A stretch of 64,000 bases of DNA from RGIG7213 sp045657205 (GTDB lineage: Bacteria; Bacillota; Clostridia; Oscillospirales; CAG-272). Location of the stretch: contig JAZOSS010000057.1 in assembly GCA_045657205.1 (NCBI GenBank), positions 1 to 64,000 of the forward strand. Direction: 5' to 3'. Position numbers and translations under genes: made by a program. Shown here in pieces: positions 50,623-57,646 of this stretch. The notes below the pieces were generated by a model, which worked only from the letters and a program-made list of their open reading frames with translations, had not been told where the DNA came from and did no database searches. Numbering within the stretch: the stretch's first letter is position 1; each line of letters starts with the position of its first letter.

Positions 50623-51495
50623 GTGAAAGAAAGAAAACTGAAGCTTGCAAACATTTTGATGCTGACAGTTGCAGGCATTGTAAATGCTTTTGGTATAACG
50701 GTGTTTCTGATGCCGGTAAATCTGTACGACAGCGGAATTTCGGGTACGTCTATGCTTTTGGACCGTCTGACACCCGAATACCTGACACTTTCCGTATTTT
50801 TGATCCTGCTTAATATACCTCTGTTTTTGTTCGGACTTAAAAGGCAGGGCTGGCAGTTTACGGTGTACGCTATATATACAGTGTGTATATACTCAATTTC
50901 ATCCTGGCTCATTACTGATGTTTTGCCTGTTGACGTAAGCGTTGCATCTCCGTTTGCAGGTGAGGATCTGCTTTTGTGCGCTTTGTTCGGCGGTGTGATA
51001 TCGGGTATCGGAAGCGGTCTTGCGATACGCTACGGCGGTGCTATGGACGGCGTTGAAGTTATGGCGGTTATTTTTGCAAAAAGGCTCGGCATAACGGTCG
51101 GCACGTTCGTTATGATATATAACGTGGTGCTTTACATAGCTTGCGGAATCATACTCAAAAGCTGGGTGTTGCCGCTTTATTCGATCGTTGCGTATACGGC
51201 GGCACTCAAAGCCGTTGACTTTATAGTTGACGGTATAGACAGGGCAAAATGCGCCATTATCATCACCGAAAAACCGAAAGAGGTCTGCGAAAAGCTGACG
51301 GAAACATTCGGAAGCGGTGTAACGTACCTTGATGCGAAGGGCGGTTATTCAAACAGAGATAAGACGATGATATATTTTATCGTCAACCGTTATCAGGTCG
51401 TAAGAATGAAGGAGCTTGTCCACGACATCGACCACCACGCCTATATCACGATAAGCGAAGTGGCAGACGTATTTTCCAACAATAATACGAAATAA
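50623..51495 (+). CDS. YitT family membrane protein (DUF161 plus DUF2179)
   Basis: A 290-residue membrane protein with about five to six spans in the first 200 residues (LANILMLTVAGIVNAFGITVF, DSGISGTSML, GVISGIGSGLAIRYGGAMDG) and a soluble C-terminal DUF2179 domain (CAIIITEKPKEVCEKL; ITISEVADVF). YitT proteins are widespread in Firmicutes and of unknown function. The start is GTG at 50623, with GCGGAGG 7-8 nt upstream. It lies 24 bp after the IMPase-HAD fusion and probably belongs to the same transcript. Confidence 0.92.
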   Translation: MKERKLKLANILMLTVAGIVNAFGITVFLMPVNLYDSGISGTSMLLDRLTPEYLTLSVFLILLNIPLFLFGLKRQGWQFTVYAIYTVCIYSISSWLITDVLPVDVSVASPFAGEDLLLCALFGGVISGIGSGLAIRYGGAMDGVEVMAVIFAKRLGITVGTFVMIYNVVLYIACGIILKSWVLPLYSIVAYTAALKAVDFIVDGIDRAKCAIIITEKPKEVCEKLTETFGSGVTYLDAKGGYSNRDKTMIYFIVNRYQVVRMKELVHDIDHHAYITISEVADVFSNNNTK

Positions 51496-51500
51496 ATAAA

Positions 51501-51523
51501 AAATCCGCTCATCGGGCGGATTT
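51501..51523 (+). terminator. Hairpin after yitT
   Basis: AAATCCGC (51501-51508) pairs with GCGGATTT (51516-51523). The T-run is short, so it is a weak terminator. Confidence 0.5.
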
Positions 51524-51689
51524 CAGATCTATGATAACCCCTGTTCGAAAATATGTGTTCATCATTTTTCACAAGCATAGGATTCCTTCCGTGAAGGAGC
51601 TAAAATCAGAAATGAGAAATGTAGGTACCGGAATCTTCGACGCCCCTATTAATGTAGTGGTGATTATAGGGAAAATTGATAAATTGAAA

Positions 51690-51721
51690 ATCTCCCGCAG
51701 GCCGTTTGGCTTGCGGGAGAT
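51690..51721 (-). terminator. Terminator of the rpmH-jag operon
   Basis: A 14-bp stem (51690-51703 with 51708-51721, one wobble) just after the jag stop; downstream on the minus strand is T-rich. The 237-bp gap between yitT and jag contains this and the hairpin at 51501, and no gene I accept. Confidence 0.8.
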
Positions 51722-51732
51722 CGTTTTATAAG

Positions 51733-52380
51733 TTATGCCTGTGCTTTTTTGTCGATAGCAACGACTACCTTGCGGTTGGATTCCTGACCGACGGAGAAGG
51801 TCGTTATACCTTCAATATCCTGTATTTCGGAATGGATGATACGTCTTTCCTGAGCGGACATAGGCTCAAGAGTTACGTTTCTTCTCGTTCTTCTTACTCT
51901 GTCGGCTGTTCTTCTTGCAAGTGTGCGGAGCGTTTCTTCACGCTTTGCGCGGTAATTTTCGATATCGACCGTAATTCTTGCGTATACGCGTTCATCATCT
52001 GCACCGTCTTTTTTGTTTGCGGCAAGATTCGTAAGGTACTGCAGAGAATCGAGCGTGTCGCCGTGGTGGCCGATGAGCACGCCGGCATCGTCGCCGCTTA
52101 TGCTGATCATTGCACCGTCTTCGTTTTCTTCTACCTTTACTTCGGCAGTGAGGTTCATATTTTCGATGAGCGTTTTAATAAATTCCGCCGCTGTTTTAAC
52201 GGGGGATACGGCGTAGACGACTTTGACCTTTGCAGGTGTTGCACCCATGCCGAGGAAGCCCTTTTTCGCTTCTTCTATAACCTCATATGTTACGTCGGAC
52301 AATTCAACGCCGAGCTGTGCGCATGCGTCCGCAACAGCAGCTTCCGTCGTTTTTCCGACTGCAATAAGTTCCTTTTTCAT
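51733..52380 (-). CDS. jag: RNA-binding protein Jag (SpoIIIJ-associated)
   Basis: RNA-binding protein linked to YidC and cell-wall/sporulation control. The 215-residue protein has a Jag-N domain (VGKTTEAAVADACAQLGVEL, EAKKGFLGMGATPAKV), a KH domain (VLIGHHGDTLDSLQYLTNLA) and a C-terminal R3H domain (LARRTADRVRRTRRNVTLEP, then RRIIHSEIQD). It is the last gene of the rpmH-rnpA-yidD-yidC-jag cluster, 28 bp after yidC. Confidence 0.95.
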   Translation of the reverse strand: MKKELIAVGKTTEAAVADACAQLGVELSDVTYEVIEEAKKGFLGMGATPAKVKVVYAVSPVKTAAEFIKTLIENMNLTAEVKVEENEDGAMISISGDDAGVLIGHHGDTLDSLQYLTNLAANKKDGADDERVYARITVDIENYRAKREETLRTLARRTADRVRRTRRNVTLEPMSAQERRIIHSEIQDIEGITTFSVGQESNRKVVVAIDKKAQA

Positions 52381-52408
52381 TAAATTTCTCCAATATATGG
52401 ACTAAAAA

Positions 52409-53623
52409 TTATTCCTCGCTGTCAGAATCTTTTTTATCGTCTTTAAGCTCTGCTTTGCTTATTTTTTTGTTTTTCTCTTTATTTTTGATGAATACGGAGT
52501 CGTCCTCCATACTGTCATCGCCTTTACGTCTGGGAATATCTTCCTCATCGTCGTCTATGTGATGTAACGAACGCTTCGGATTTGTCTTTTTCTCAGCCGC
52601 CTGAGCTTTACGTGCCGCTGCCGCTTCTTTTTCGGCTTCCTTTTGCATCTGTCTTATTTCCTCGTCGGAAAGCTTCGGAACGGGGAACATCTTTGAAAGT
52701 ACGATCTGCTGTGCAAGACCGAGCACGTTCTGATATACCCAGTAAAGAGCAAGTGCCGTAGGCAAGCTGTAGCTCAAAAATGCCGAAAGTGCGGGCATCA
52801 TTATATCCATCATCTTCATGGATATGTTCGGCGTACCTTCTGCCGCCATAGGCTGATAGGTAAACTTCTTCTGTATCTTCATCGTTGCAAACATTGCCAA
52901 AAATACGACGACGGGAACGAGAAGATATATGCCCGATGCGACGTTCGGTGCTTTGCCGAGGTCGAATATTCCGAACAGATTGAAGTTGGGAAGATCGGGA
53001 GAGGAAAGTCTTTCGGCGATATCCGCACAGAAAGTGCTCCAATCCGTAATTGCCGCACCGCCTGCGCTGACAGCACCATCCGGAACGATACCGTCCTTGG
53101 GAAGATGGTCGATTATCGGCTGTGCGCCGTTTTTGTTTACGTAGCTCAATACGTTGATGGCGGCGGTATAAGTTGAGTTTGCAACTCCGCTTATATAGCC
53201 CGTAGCGCGGTTATACGCTTCAGTTATCGTTTCTATCTGAGCTGTTGAAAAACGGCAGACGTAATAAAGAGGATTTTGAATAATGGCATAAAGTGAATAA
53301 AGCACGGGAAGCTGTATCAGCAAGGGCAGACAACCGCCAAACTGGTTGTAGCCTTCCTTTTGATACATTTCCTGTATCTCCATTGTCATTTTTTGCTGTG
53401 TCTGCTGATCCGTACGGCCCTTGTACTTTTTACGTATCGCCAATTCCTTCGGGCGGAGCTGTGCGGATTTTACCGTGTTTTTCTGTTGCTTTATACTGAA
53501 CGGGAAAAGAATTATTTTGACTATCAAAGCAAACAGAAAAAGCGCGAGCGCATAGTTATGAAACGATATTTTATCGCAAAATATCATTACATATTTAAGT
53601 ATTTCGGCAACCCAATCGAACAT
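52409..53623 (-). CDS. yidC: Membrane insertase YidC (SpoIIIJ-type)
   Basis: Inserts proteins into the cytoplasmic membrane and works with Sec. The 404-residue protein has the YidC/Oxa1 core: NYALALFLFALIVKIILFP near residue 21, PLLIQLPVLYSLYAIIQNP, and late spans with LPTALALYWVYQN. There is a 100-residue extracytoplasmic insert after about residue 130, and a C-terminal cytoplasmic tail (last 80 residues) that is strongly charged, which is common in Clostridia. No lipobox is present, unlike Bacillus YidC. Confidence 0.95.
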   Translation of the reverse strand: MFDWVAEILKYVMIFCDKISFHNYALALFLFALIVKIILFPFSIKQQKNTVKSAQLRPKELAIRKKYKGRTDQQTQQKMTMEIQEMYQKEGYNQFGGCLPLLIQLPVLYSLYAIIQNPLYYVCRFSTAQIETITEAYNRATGYISGVANSTYTAAINVLSYVNKNGAQPIIDHLPKDGIVPDGAVSAGGAAITDWSTFCADIAERLSSPDLPNFNLFGIFDLGKAPNVASGIYLLVPVVVFLAMFATMKIQKKFTYQPMAAEGTPNISMKMMDIMMPALSAFLSYSLPTALALYWVYQNVLGLAQQIVLSKMFPVPKLSDEEIRQMQKEAEKEAAAARKAQAAEKKTNPKRSLHHIDDDEEDIPRRKGDDSMEDDSVFIKNKEKNKKISKAELKDDKKDSDSEE

Positions 53624-53631
53624 TTAATGCC

Positions 53632-53880
53632 TTACTCCTCATTTTTCTTCGCTGTTGTGGTCCTGCCTTTTTCGGGTACGGGATCGTAACCGCCTTTACA
53701 GAAAGGGTTACATCTCAATATCCGCCAAACACTTAAGCATAAGCCCACAAAAAAACCTCGTTTGGAAAAAGCCTCATACGCGTATTGCGAGCATGAGGGC
53801 GTGAACCGACAGCATTGCGGCTTCAGTGGTGAAATAAAGCGACGGTACAGTTTTATTATGAACATACAAACGTATTTCAT
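53632..53880 (-). CDS. yidD: Membrane protein insertion efficiency factor YidD
   Basis: Small membrane-associated protein that aids YidC-dependent insertion. The 82-residue protein carries the hallmark IKLYRRFISPLKPQCCRFTPSC at residues 9-30 (first part), SQYAYEAFSKRGFF and RCNPFCKGGYDPVP. It starts right after the rnpA stop and ends 8 bp before yidC. Placement between rnpA and yidC is conserved. Confidence 0.96.
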   Translation of the reverse strand: MKYVCMFIIKLYRRFISPLKPQCCRFTPSCSQYAYEAFSKRGFFVGLCLSVWRILRCNPFCKGGYDPVPEKGRTTTAKKNEE

Positions 53881-54252
53881 TTATATAAGTCCCGTTTTTT
53901 CAAACGCACAGACAAGATCTTTGAACACCTCGTCCGTCTTCGCTGTTGTTGCCGCCTGTCTTGCGGCGACGACGATAAGCTTCCCCGTTTTGATGTTATA
54001 TAATTTTTGAGCCTTATAATAGGCTTCACGCATTACCCTTTTCGCCCTGTTGCGAGAAGGTGCCGATCCGAGCTTCTTCGTGACGGTAAATCCGACACGG
54101 TTGATCCTCAATTTTAATGGATGCGCCCGCTGTAAGCGTGCTGCGTGATAATCGGGCAGTGTATAAACACAAACGGTATGCGTTACGGCTTTTTTGCCTT
54201 TTGCATATGTTTTTGAAAACAAATGGTTTTCTTTGATGGCGTACAGCTTCAT
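53881..54252 (-). CDS. rnpA: Ribonuclease P protein component
   Basis: Protein subunit of RNase P, which matures tRNA 5' ends. The 123-residue protein has the RNR motif in SAPSRNRAKRVMREAYY, preceded by VGFTVTKKLG, and starts with KENHLFSKTYAKGKK. It lies 120 bp after rpmH, with an intervening hairpin, and abuts yidD directly. Confidence 0.95.
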   Translation of the reverse strand: MKLYAIKENHLFSKTYAKGKKAVTHTVCVYTLPDYHAARLQRAHPLKLRINRVGFTVTKKLGSAPSRNRAKRVMREAYYKAQKLYNIKTGKLIVVAARQAATTAKTDEVFKDLVCAFEKTGLI

Positions 54253-54277
54253 TTACCAAGACCTGCCTCGGTACAAA

Positions 54278-54319
54278 TTTTTATAAAAAAAGTATTCCCC
54301 CGTTCTGAAGAACGAGGGG
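54278..54319 (-). terminator. Partial terminator between rpmH and rnpA
   Basis: CCCCCGTTC (54297-54305) pairs with GAACG-A-GGGG (54310-54319, one bulged A). On the minus strand a T-rich run follows (TTTTTTTATAAAA). Leaky termination here would set more L34 than RnpA, as known in other bacteria. Confidence 0.65.
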
Positions 54320-54372
54320 AGGGCTATTGACAAAGTGCCAACAGCCCCGAAAAGCAACTTTTCAAGCAAGAA

Positions 54373-54507
54373 TTAATAAGTAAGTCTTGCTCTGCCCTTA
54401 GCGCGACGACGCTTGAGGACTTTTCTGCCGTTAGCGGTTTTCATTCTTTTTCTGAAACCGTGTTCTTTTTTTCTTTGGCGTTTCTTAGGCTGATATGTTC
54501 TGAGCAT
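54373..54507 (-). CDS. rpmH: 50S ribosomal protein L34
   Basis: A 44-residue, very basic ribosomal protein. It starts MLRTYQPKKRQRKKEHGF, keeps MKTANGRKVLKRRRAKGR, and ends RLTY, the normal L34 plan. A perfect GGAGG lies 7 nt before the ATG. It is the first gene of the rnpA-yidD-yidC-jag cluster and has a consensus promoter at 54608-54637. Confidence 0.98.
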   Translation of the reverse strand: MLRTYQPKKRQRKKEHGFRKRMKTANGRKVLKRRRAKGRARLTY

Positions 54508-54607
54508 TTTGGAACCTCCTTTGTAATAAGCGGAATAATTATATACAGATGCCCCGATTACAGCACCGACATAATCAATTATTTGCCCATATAAGGCAAG
54601 CGGATTT

Positions 54608-54637
54608 ATTATAATCCAATGATGGGTGTTTTGTCAA
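54608..54637 (-). promoter_or_regulatory. Promoter of the rpmH cluster
   Basis: Minus strand TTGACA (54632-54637), 18-bp spacer, TATAAT (54608-54613), about 100 bp before rpmH. The remainder of the 283-bp gap to the next gene is A/T-rich, with no DnaA-box-like TTATCCACA, and a small hairpin at 54746-54766. Confidence 0.8.
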
Positions 54638-54745
54638 TACCTATCGCCAATTTATTTTGTAAATTTTTTTTAAAAAAGAAAAATACCCTTGATTTTCCAA
54701 TAAAAAATACGCATATGAGGACTTTTTTAGGCAAAACTATCTTCG

Positions 54746-54766
54746 GCGCAGTAAAAGACACTGCGC
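54746..54766 (+). other. Leader hairpin before the small lipoprotein gene
   Basis: GCGCAGT (54746-54752) pairs with ACTGCGC (54760-54766), 7-nt loop, 25 bp before the start codon. No T-run follows, so it is not a terminator; it may stabilise the mRNA or affect ribosome access. Confidence 0.4.
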
Positions 54767-54790
54767 TTCGGAAAGGAAATCAATTTAAAA

Positions 54791-55075
54791 ATGAAAAAAC
54801 TTTATTTGATATTTCTCGCTGCCGCAGTGTCGCTTTCGGTCTGCGCCTGCGGAAAAGACGAAAAAGACAGTACGACGACGAAAACGCCCGCAACAGCACC
54901 CGTAACCGACAGAGTGACCGATAAAGTGACGGATAAGGCAACGGACAGAGTTACCGAAAAAGAAACGTCAAAGGAAAGCGATACGGTTAACGACGGAGAA
55001 GGCGGCGGTCTTCCTGAAATAGTTACCGATGCAATAAGCGATGCGCGCCACTTTTTCGATAAGGAAATGAGATAA
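54791..55075 (+). CDS. Small low-complexity lipoprotein
   Basis: I do not recognise a family. The 94-residue protein has a lipoprotein signal with lipobox VCAC (cleavage at about Cys20), then a Thr/Lys/Asp/Glu-rich stretch with VTDK/VTDR triplet-like repeats (VTDRVTDKVTDKATDRVTEK), and a C-terminal helical end (ISDARHFFDKEMR). The mature protein would be an unstructured surface thread. GGAAA-type ribosome site is weak and distant. A strong terminator follows, so it is a single-gene unit. Confidence 0.7.
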   Translation: MKKLYLIFLAAAVSLSVCACGKDEKDSTTTKTPATAPVTDRVTDKVTDKATDRVTEKETSKESDTVNDGEGGGLPEIVTDAISDARHFFDKEMR

Positions 55076-55080
55076 ACTCA

Positions 55081-55118
55081 AAAACCGCCCCTGCCGATCT
55101 GCAGGGGCGGTTTTGTGT
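55081..55118. terminator. Terminator after the small lipoprotein
   Basis: A perfect 14-bp stem, AAAACCGCCCCTGC (55081-55094) with its complement at 55101-55114, loop 6 nt. Confidence 0.88.
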
Positions 55119-55270
55119 TACTCTTATCGGTGGAATCGCTTATATGGGTGCAAATAACATTTTCCGATACTTCGTACATATCGTTGCAAAATATACGTGC
55201 AGTGCCATGATCGTAATTCTTTACTCTTGCGTTTTTTCTTTTTGGAAATTATTTTTACATATTCGCTTCT

Positions 55271-56413
55271 TTATTTGAGTTCTGCTTTTGAAAATTTTTC
55301 ATAAGCCAACTGCATAAGCGTGCGTTCCGTTTTGATATCGGCTTCGTAGGGATAGTGTTTTGCACATTTTTCAAATTGAGCCTTTATTTTCTCCGCTTTT
55401 TCTTCATCCTCATTACAAAGCAATGCGTATGCGTACTCCGTTCTCATAACGGTCGGGTACGTTTTCATTGATTTCATAAAGTTTTTCTCCTCTTTTGTCA
55501 GAAAAGCATCAACTGCGTCTTTTCTGTTTTCGGAAATAAGCTCTATATATAATCTGTCGCATATCATAAGATTTTTATGAAGACCTACTATACCGCTTTC
55601 CATTTCCAAAAGGCGCTTCATAAGGGCGTCCGCTTCTTCAAAGCGGTGCTGTTCTGTATAGCGGTTTGAAGCAAAAACAGCGATGGGGGCTATCATTGTA
55701 TTTTTCATCTGCTCGTCTGTGGGTACTGTGAAAAACTCCTCGGGCATATCCTTCAGGGCAACACCGTCCGATGAAAGCGAATTTATCATAAGCTGCAGCC
55801 AAAGTCCGCGCAGTGCGTCTTTATCACGTCCAAGGCTTAAAGCGTTATATCCGTCGTTTGATATAAGCGTTCCTTTAAACGGTATACCGTTTGCAAGTGC
55901 AAAGCTTATACCGATCACCGTTAAATACAGAAAAAACGGCGACAAAAACTCAATATGCGGCATAAAAAGATAGAGGCAAAGCGACACGGCGGAAAGTATA
56001 AGGTTTAAAAAAGCTCCGCCGTAATTGTATATGAAAACGGGTATTTTACCGTCTTTCATTTCAGGCGGTGTCATAAGGCACTGTCCGCCCATACCTGCTA
56101 TATTTTCACGGCAAAATCTTATTTTTCCGTTCGTTTTCAGAATAACGAAGCCGAAAACATTGAACGATTTGAACTTATATCCCGACAAAAGACCGAAAAC
56201 GAGGTGTCCTGCTTCGTGTACTATCAACTGCACAGTCAATGCAAGATACATAACGGCTAAAAGCAGTATGAATTTTATAAACGAATCTTTTGCCGAAAGT
56301 CCTTCCGTTTCGGATGCCATAAGCGCACCGCACACGGCAAAAGCTATGATATAGATGAAACCGAGCAAAATATCAGCAATTTTACCCTTCTTTTTTTGTT
56401 TTTCTTTTTTCAT
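55271..56413 (-). CDS. M50-type membrane zinc metalloprotease
   Basis: Intramembrane or membrane-bound metalloprotease of the site-2 protease/M50 class. The 380-residue protein has several spans in the first 180 residues, the zinc motif LIVHEAGHLVFGLLSG with HExxH, and a candidate third ligand region (GIPFKGTLISNDGYNAL). The C-terminal 190 residues are soluble and helical with TPR-like character. The TTG at 56419 opens the frame, but the ATG at 56413 is 7 nt after AAGGA and is preferred. It stands alone; the substrate is unknown. Confidence 0.78.
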   Translation of the reverse strand: MKKEKQKKKGKIADILLGFIYIIAFAVCGALMASETEGLSAKDSFIKFILLLAVMYLALTVQLIVHEAGHLVFGLLSGYKFKSFNVFGFVILKTNGKIRFCRENIAGMGGQCLMTPPEMKDGKIPVFIYNYGGAFLNLILSAVSLCLYLFMPHIEFLSPFFLYLTVIGISFALANGIPFKGTLISNDGYNALSLGRDKDALRGLWLQLMINSLSSDGVALKDMPEEFFTVPTDEQMKNTMIAPIAVFASNRYTEQHRFEEADALMKRLLEMESGIVGLHKNLMICDRLYIELISENRKDAVDAFLTKEEKNFMKSMKTYPTVMRTEYAYALLCNEDEEKAEKIKAQFEKCAKHYPYEADIKTERTLMQLAYEKFSKAELK

Positions 56414-56482
56414 TTCCAATTCCTTAAAAAATTATATTTATTGCATTATATACTTTTAATATTAACATTTCAAGGTTTTAAC

Positions 56483-56511
56483 TTGTTTTTTCGTCTTGTC
56501 TGTGATATAAT
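56483..56511 (+). promoter_or_regulatory. Promoter of the MBL-fold lipoprotein gene
   Basis: TTGTTT (56483-56488), 17-bp spacer, TATAAT (56506-56511), 30 bp before the start. Confidence 0.6.
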
Positions 56512-56541
56512 CGTTACAGTAAATGTCAAGGAGTGAATATT

Positions 56542-57609
56542 TTGAAAAAAATTATTGCATTTTTACTTATGACGTCTTTTCTCTTTACGTGCGGATGTTC
56601 GAACAATTCATCCGACACCTCGCAAAATACGGAAAAAGACACAGACAGCGAAACGATTTTCACCGAAACTTCACCGGAAACGGTAATTGAAACCGAAACA
56701 GAAAAAGGAGATGATAATATGCCAAGAGAAAACCCCGTACTTTATCAGATAGCACCCGACAAAAATATGCTTCTCAACTGCTACGTAATAAAAACGGCAA
56801 CCGGCAAGCTTATAGTCATAGACGGAGGCGGTGCGGGTTCTGATATAAACAGCGGCTATTTATACAAAAAGCTTCAGGAAATAAGCGGCGAGAAAGAACC
56901 CGTTATCGAAGCGTGGTTTTTATCCCATATGCACGACGACCACGTAAGAGAATTTACCCTCATCGGCACGAACAAGCGCAAAAAGATGACGGTAAACAAC
57001 GTCTATTTCAATTTCCCTTCAAGAGAATTTATGAATACGTCGGAGGGCGGAAAATACGCTTTTCTTTATGACGAGCTTGAACAGTCGTACGACAGATTTA
57101 TGGGCAAGGGTGAATTTGCAAAGACAAACGGCAAAACCGCCTTTGAAGGGGACGTAATCGACATCGACGGTATAAAATTTGAAATACTTTTGACAGTTAC
57201 CGACGAAGAAAAAGAAACGAACATCAACGACACCTCAATGATATTCAGAGTAACGATTGAAGGACAGACCATTCTGTTTTTGGGTGATGCGTACCTTTTC
57301 CAAAGCCAAAAACTTATTGACAAATACGGTGACGACCTCAAGAGCGATATGGTGCAAATGGCGCACCACGGGCAGAACGGCGTAACGAAGGAAGCATACG
57401 AAAAGATCTCACCGACACTTTGTTTGTGGCCTATCCCGATCTGGGTATATCAGAACGCGCAGGGCGTTTATCAGACGACCGAGGTGCGTAACTGGATGAA
57501 AGATATGGGCGTTAAGTACCACCTCGTTGCAGGAGTCGATCTTACGCAGTCGCTCACCTTCCCCGTTGATTTTTCCACCCTTGAAGAATTTGATATAGAA
57601 CCGAAATAG
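56542..57609 (+). CDS. Secreted metallo-beta-lactamase-fold lipoprotein (ComEC C-domain-like)
   Basis: Extracytoplasmic MBL-fold hydrolase on a lipid anchor. The 355-residue protein has a lipoprotein signal (TCGC lipobox near residue 20), a Ser/Thr/Glu-rich linker, and an MBL domain with the metal motif SHMHDDHVREF, then FLGDAYLFQSQ and VQMAHHGQNGV, an order typical of ComEC-type MBL domains. GTG at 56533 is too close to its AGGA; TTG at 56542 has AGGAG 8 nt upstream and is used. No competence channel is fused. The substrate (phosphodiester or other ester) is unknown. Confidence 0.82.
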   Translation: MKKIIAFLLMTSFLFTCGCSNNSSDTSQNTEKDTDSETIFTETSPETVIETETEKGDDNMPRENPVLYQIAPDKNMLLNCYVIKTATGKLIVIDGGGAGSDINSGYLYKKLQEISGEKEPVIEAWFLSHMHDDHVREFTLIGTNKRKKMTVNNVYFNFPSREFMNTSEGGKYAFLYDELEQSYDRFMGKGEFAKTNGKTAFEGDVIDIDGIKFEILLTVTDEEKETNINDTSMIFRVTIEGQTILFLGDAYLFQSQKLIDKYGDDLKSDMVQMAHHGQNGVTKEAYEKISPTLCLWPIPIWVYQNAQGVYQTTEVRNWMKDMGVKYHLVAGVDLTQSLTFPVDFSTLEEFDIEPK

Positions 57610-57613
57610 TATT

Positions 57614-57643
57614 AAAAATCCGAGTCGGCTGACTCGGATTTTT
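57614..57643. terminator. Bidirectional terminator
   Basis: A perfect 13-bp stem (57614-57626 with 57631-57643) with a GGCT loop between the MBL gene and convergent thrS. Confidence 0.9.
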
Positions 57644-57646
57644 GAT

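Noticed and set aside
51531..51731. 66-codon plus-strand frame between yitT and jag
   Set aside because: No ribosome site, and its end runs through the jag terminator hairpin.
54508..54790. Replication origin beside rpmH
   Set aside because: No cluster of TTATCCACA-like boxes and no dnaA; the A/T-rich stretch is explained by a promoter and leader.
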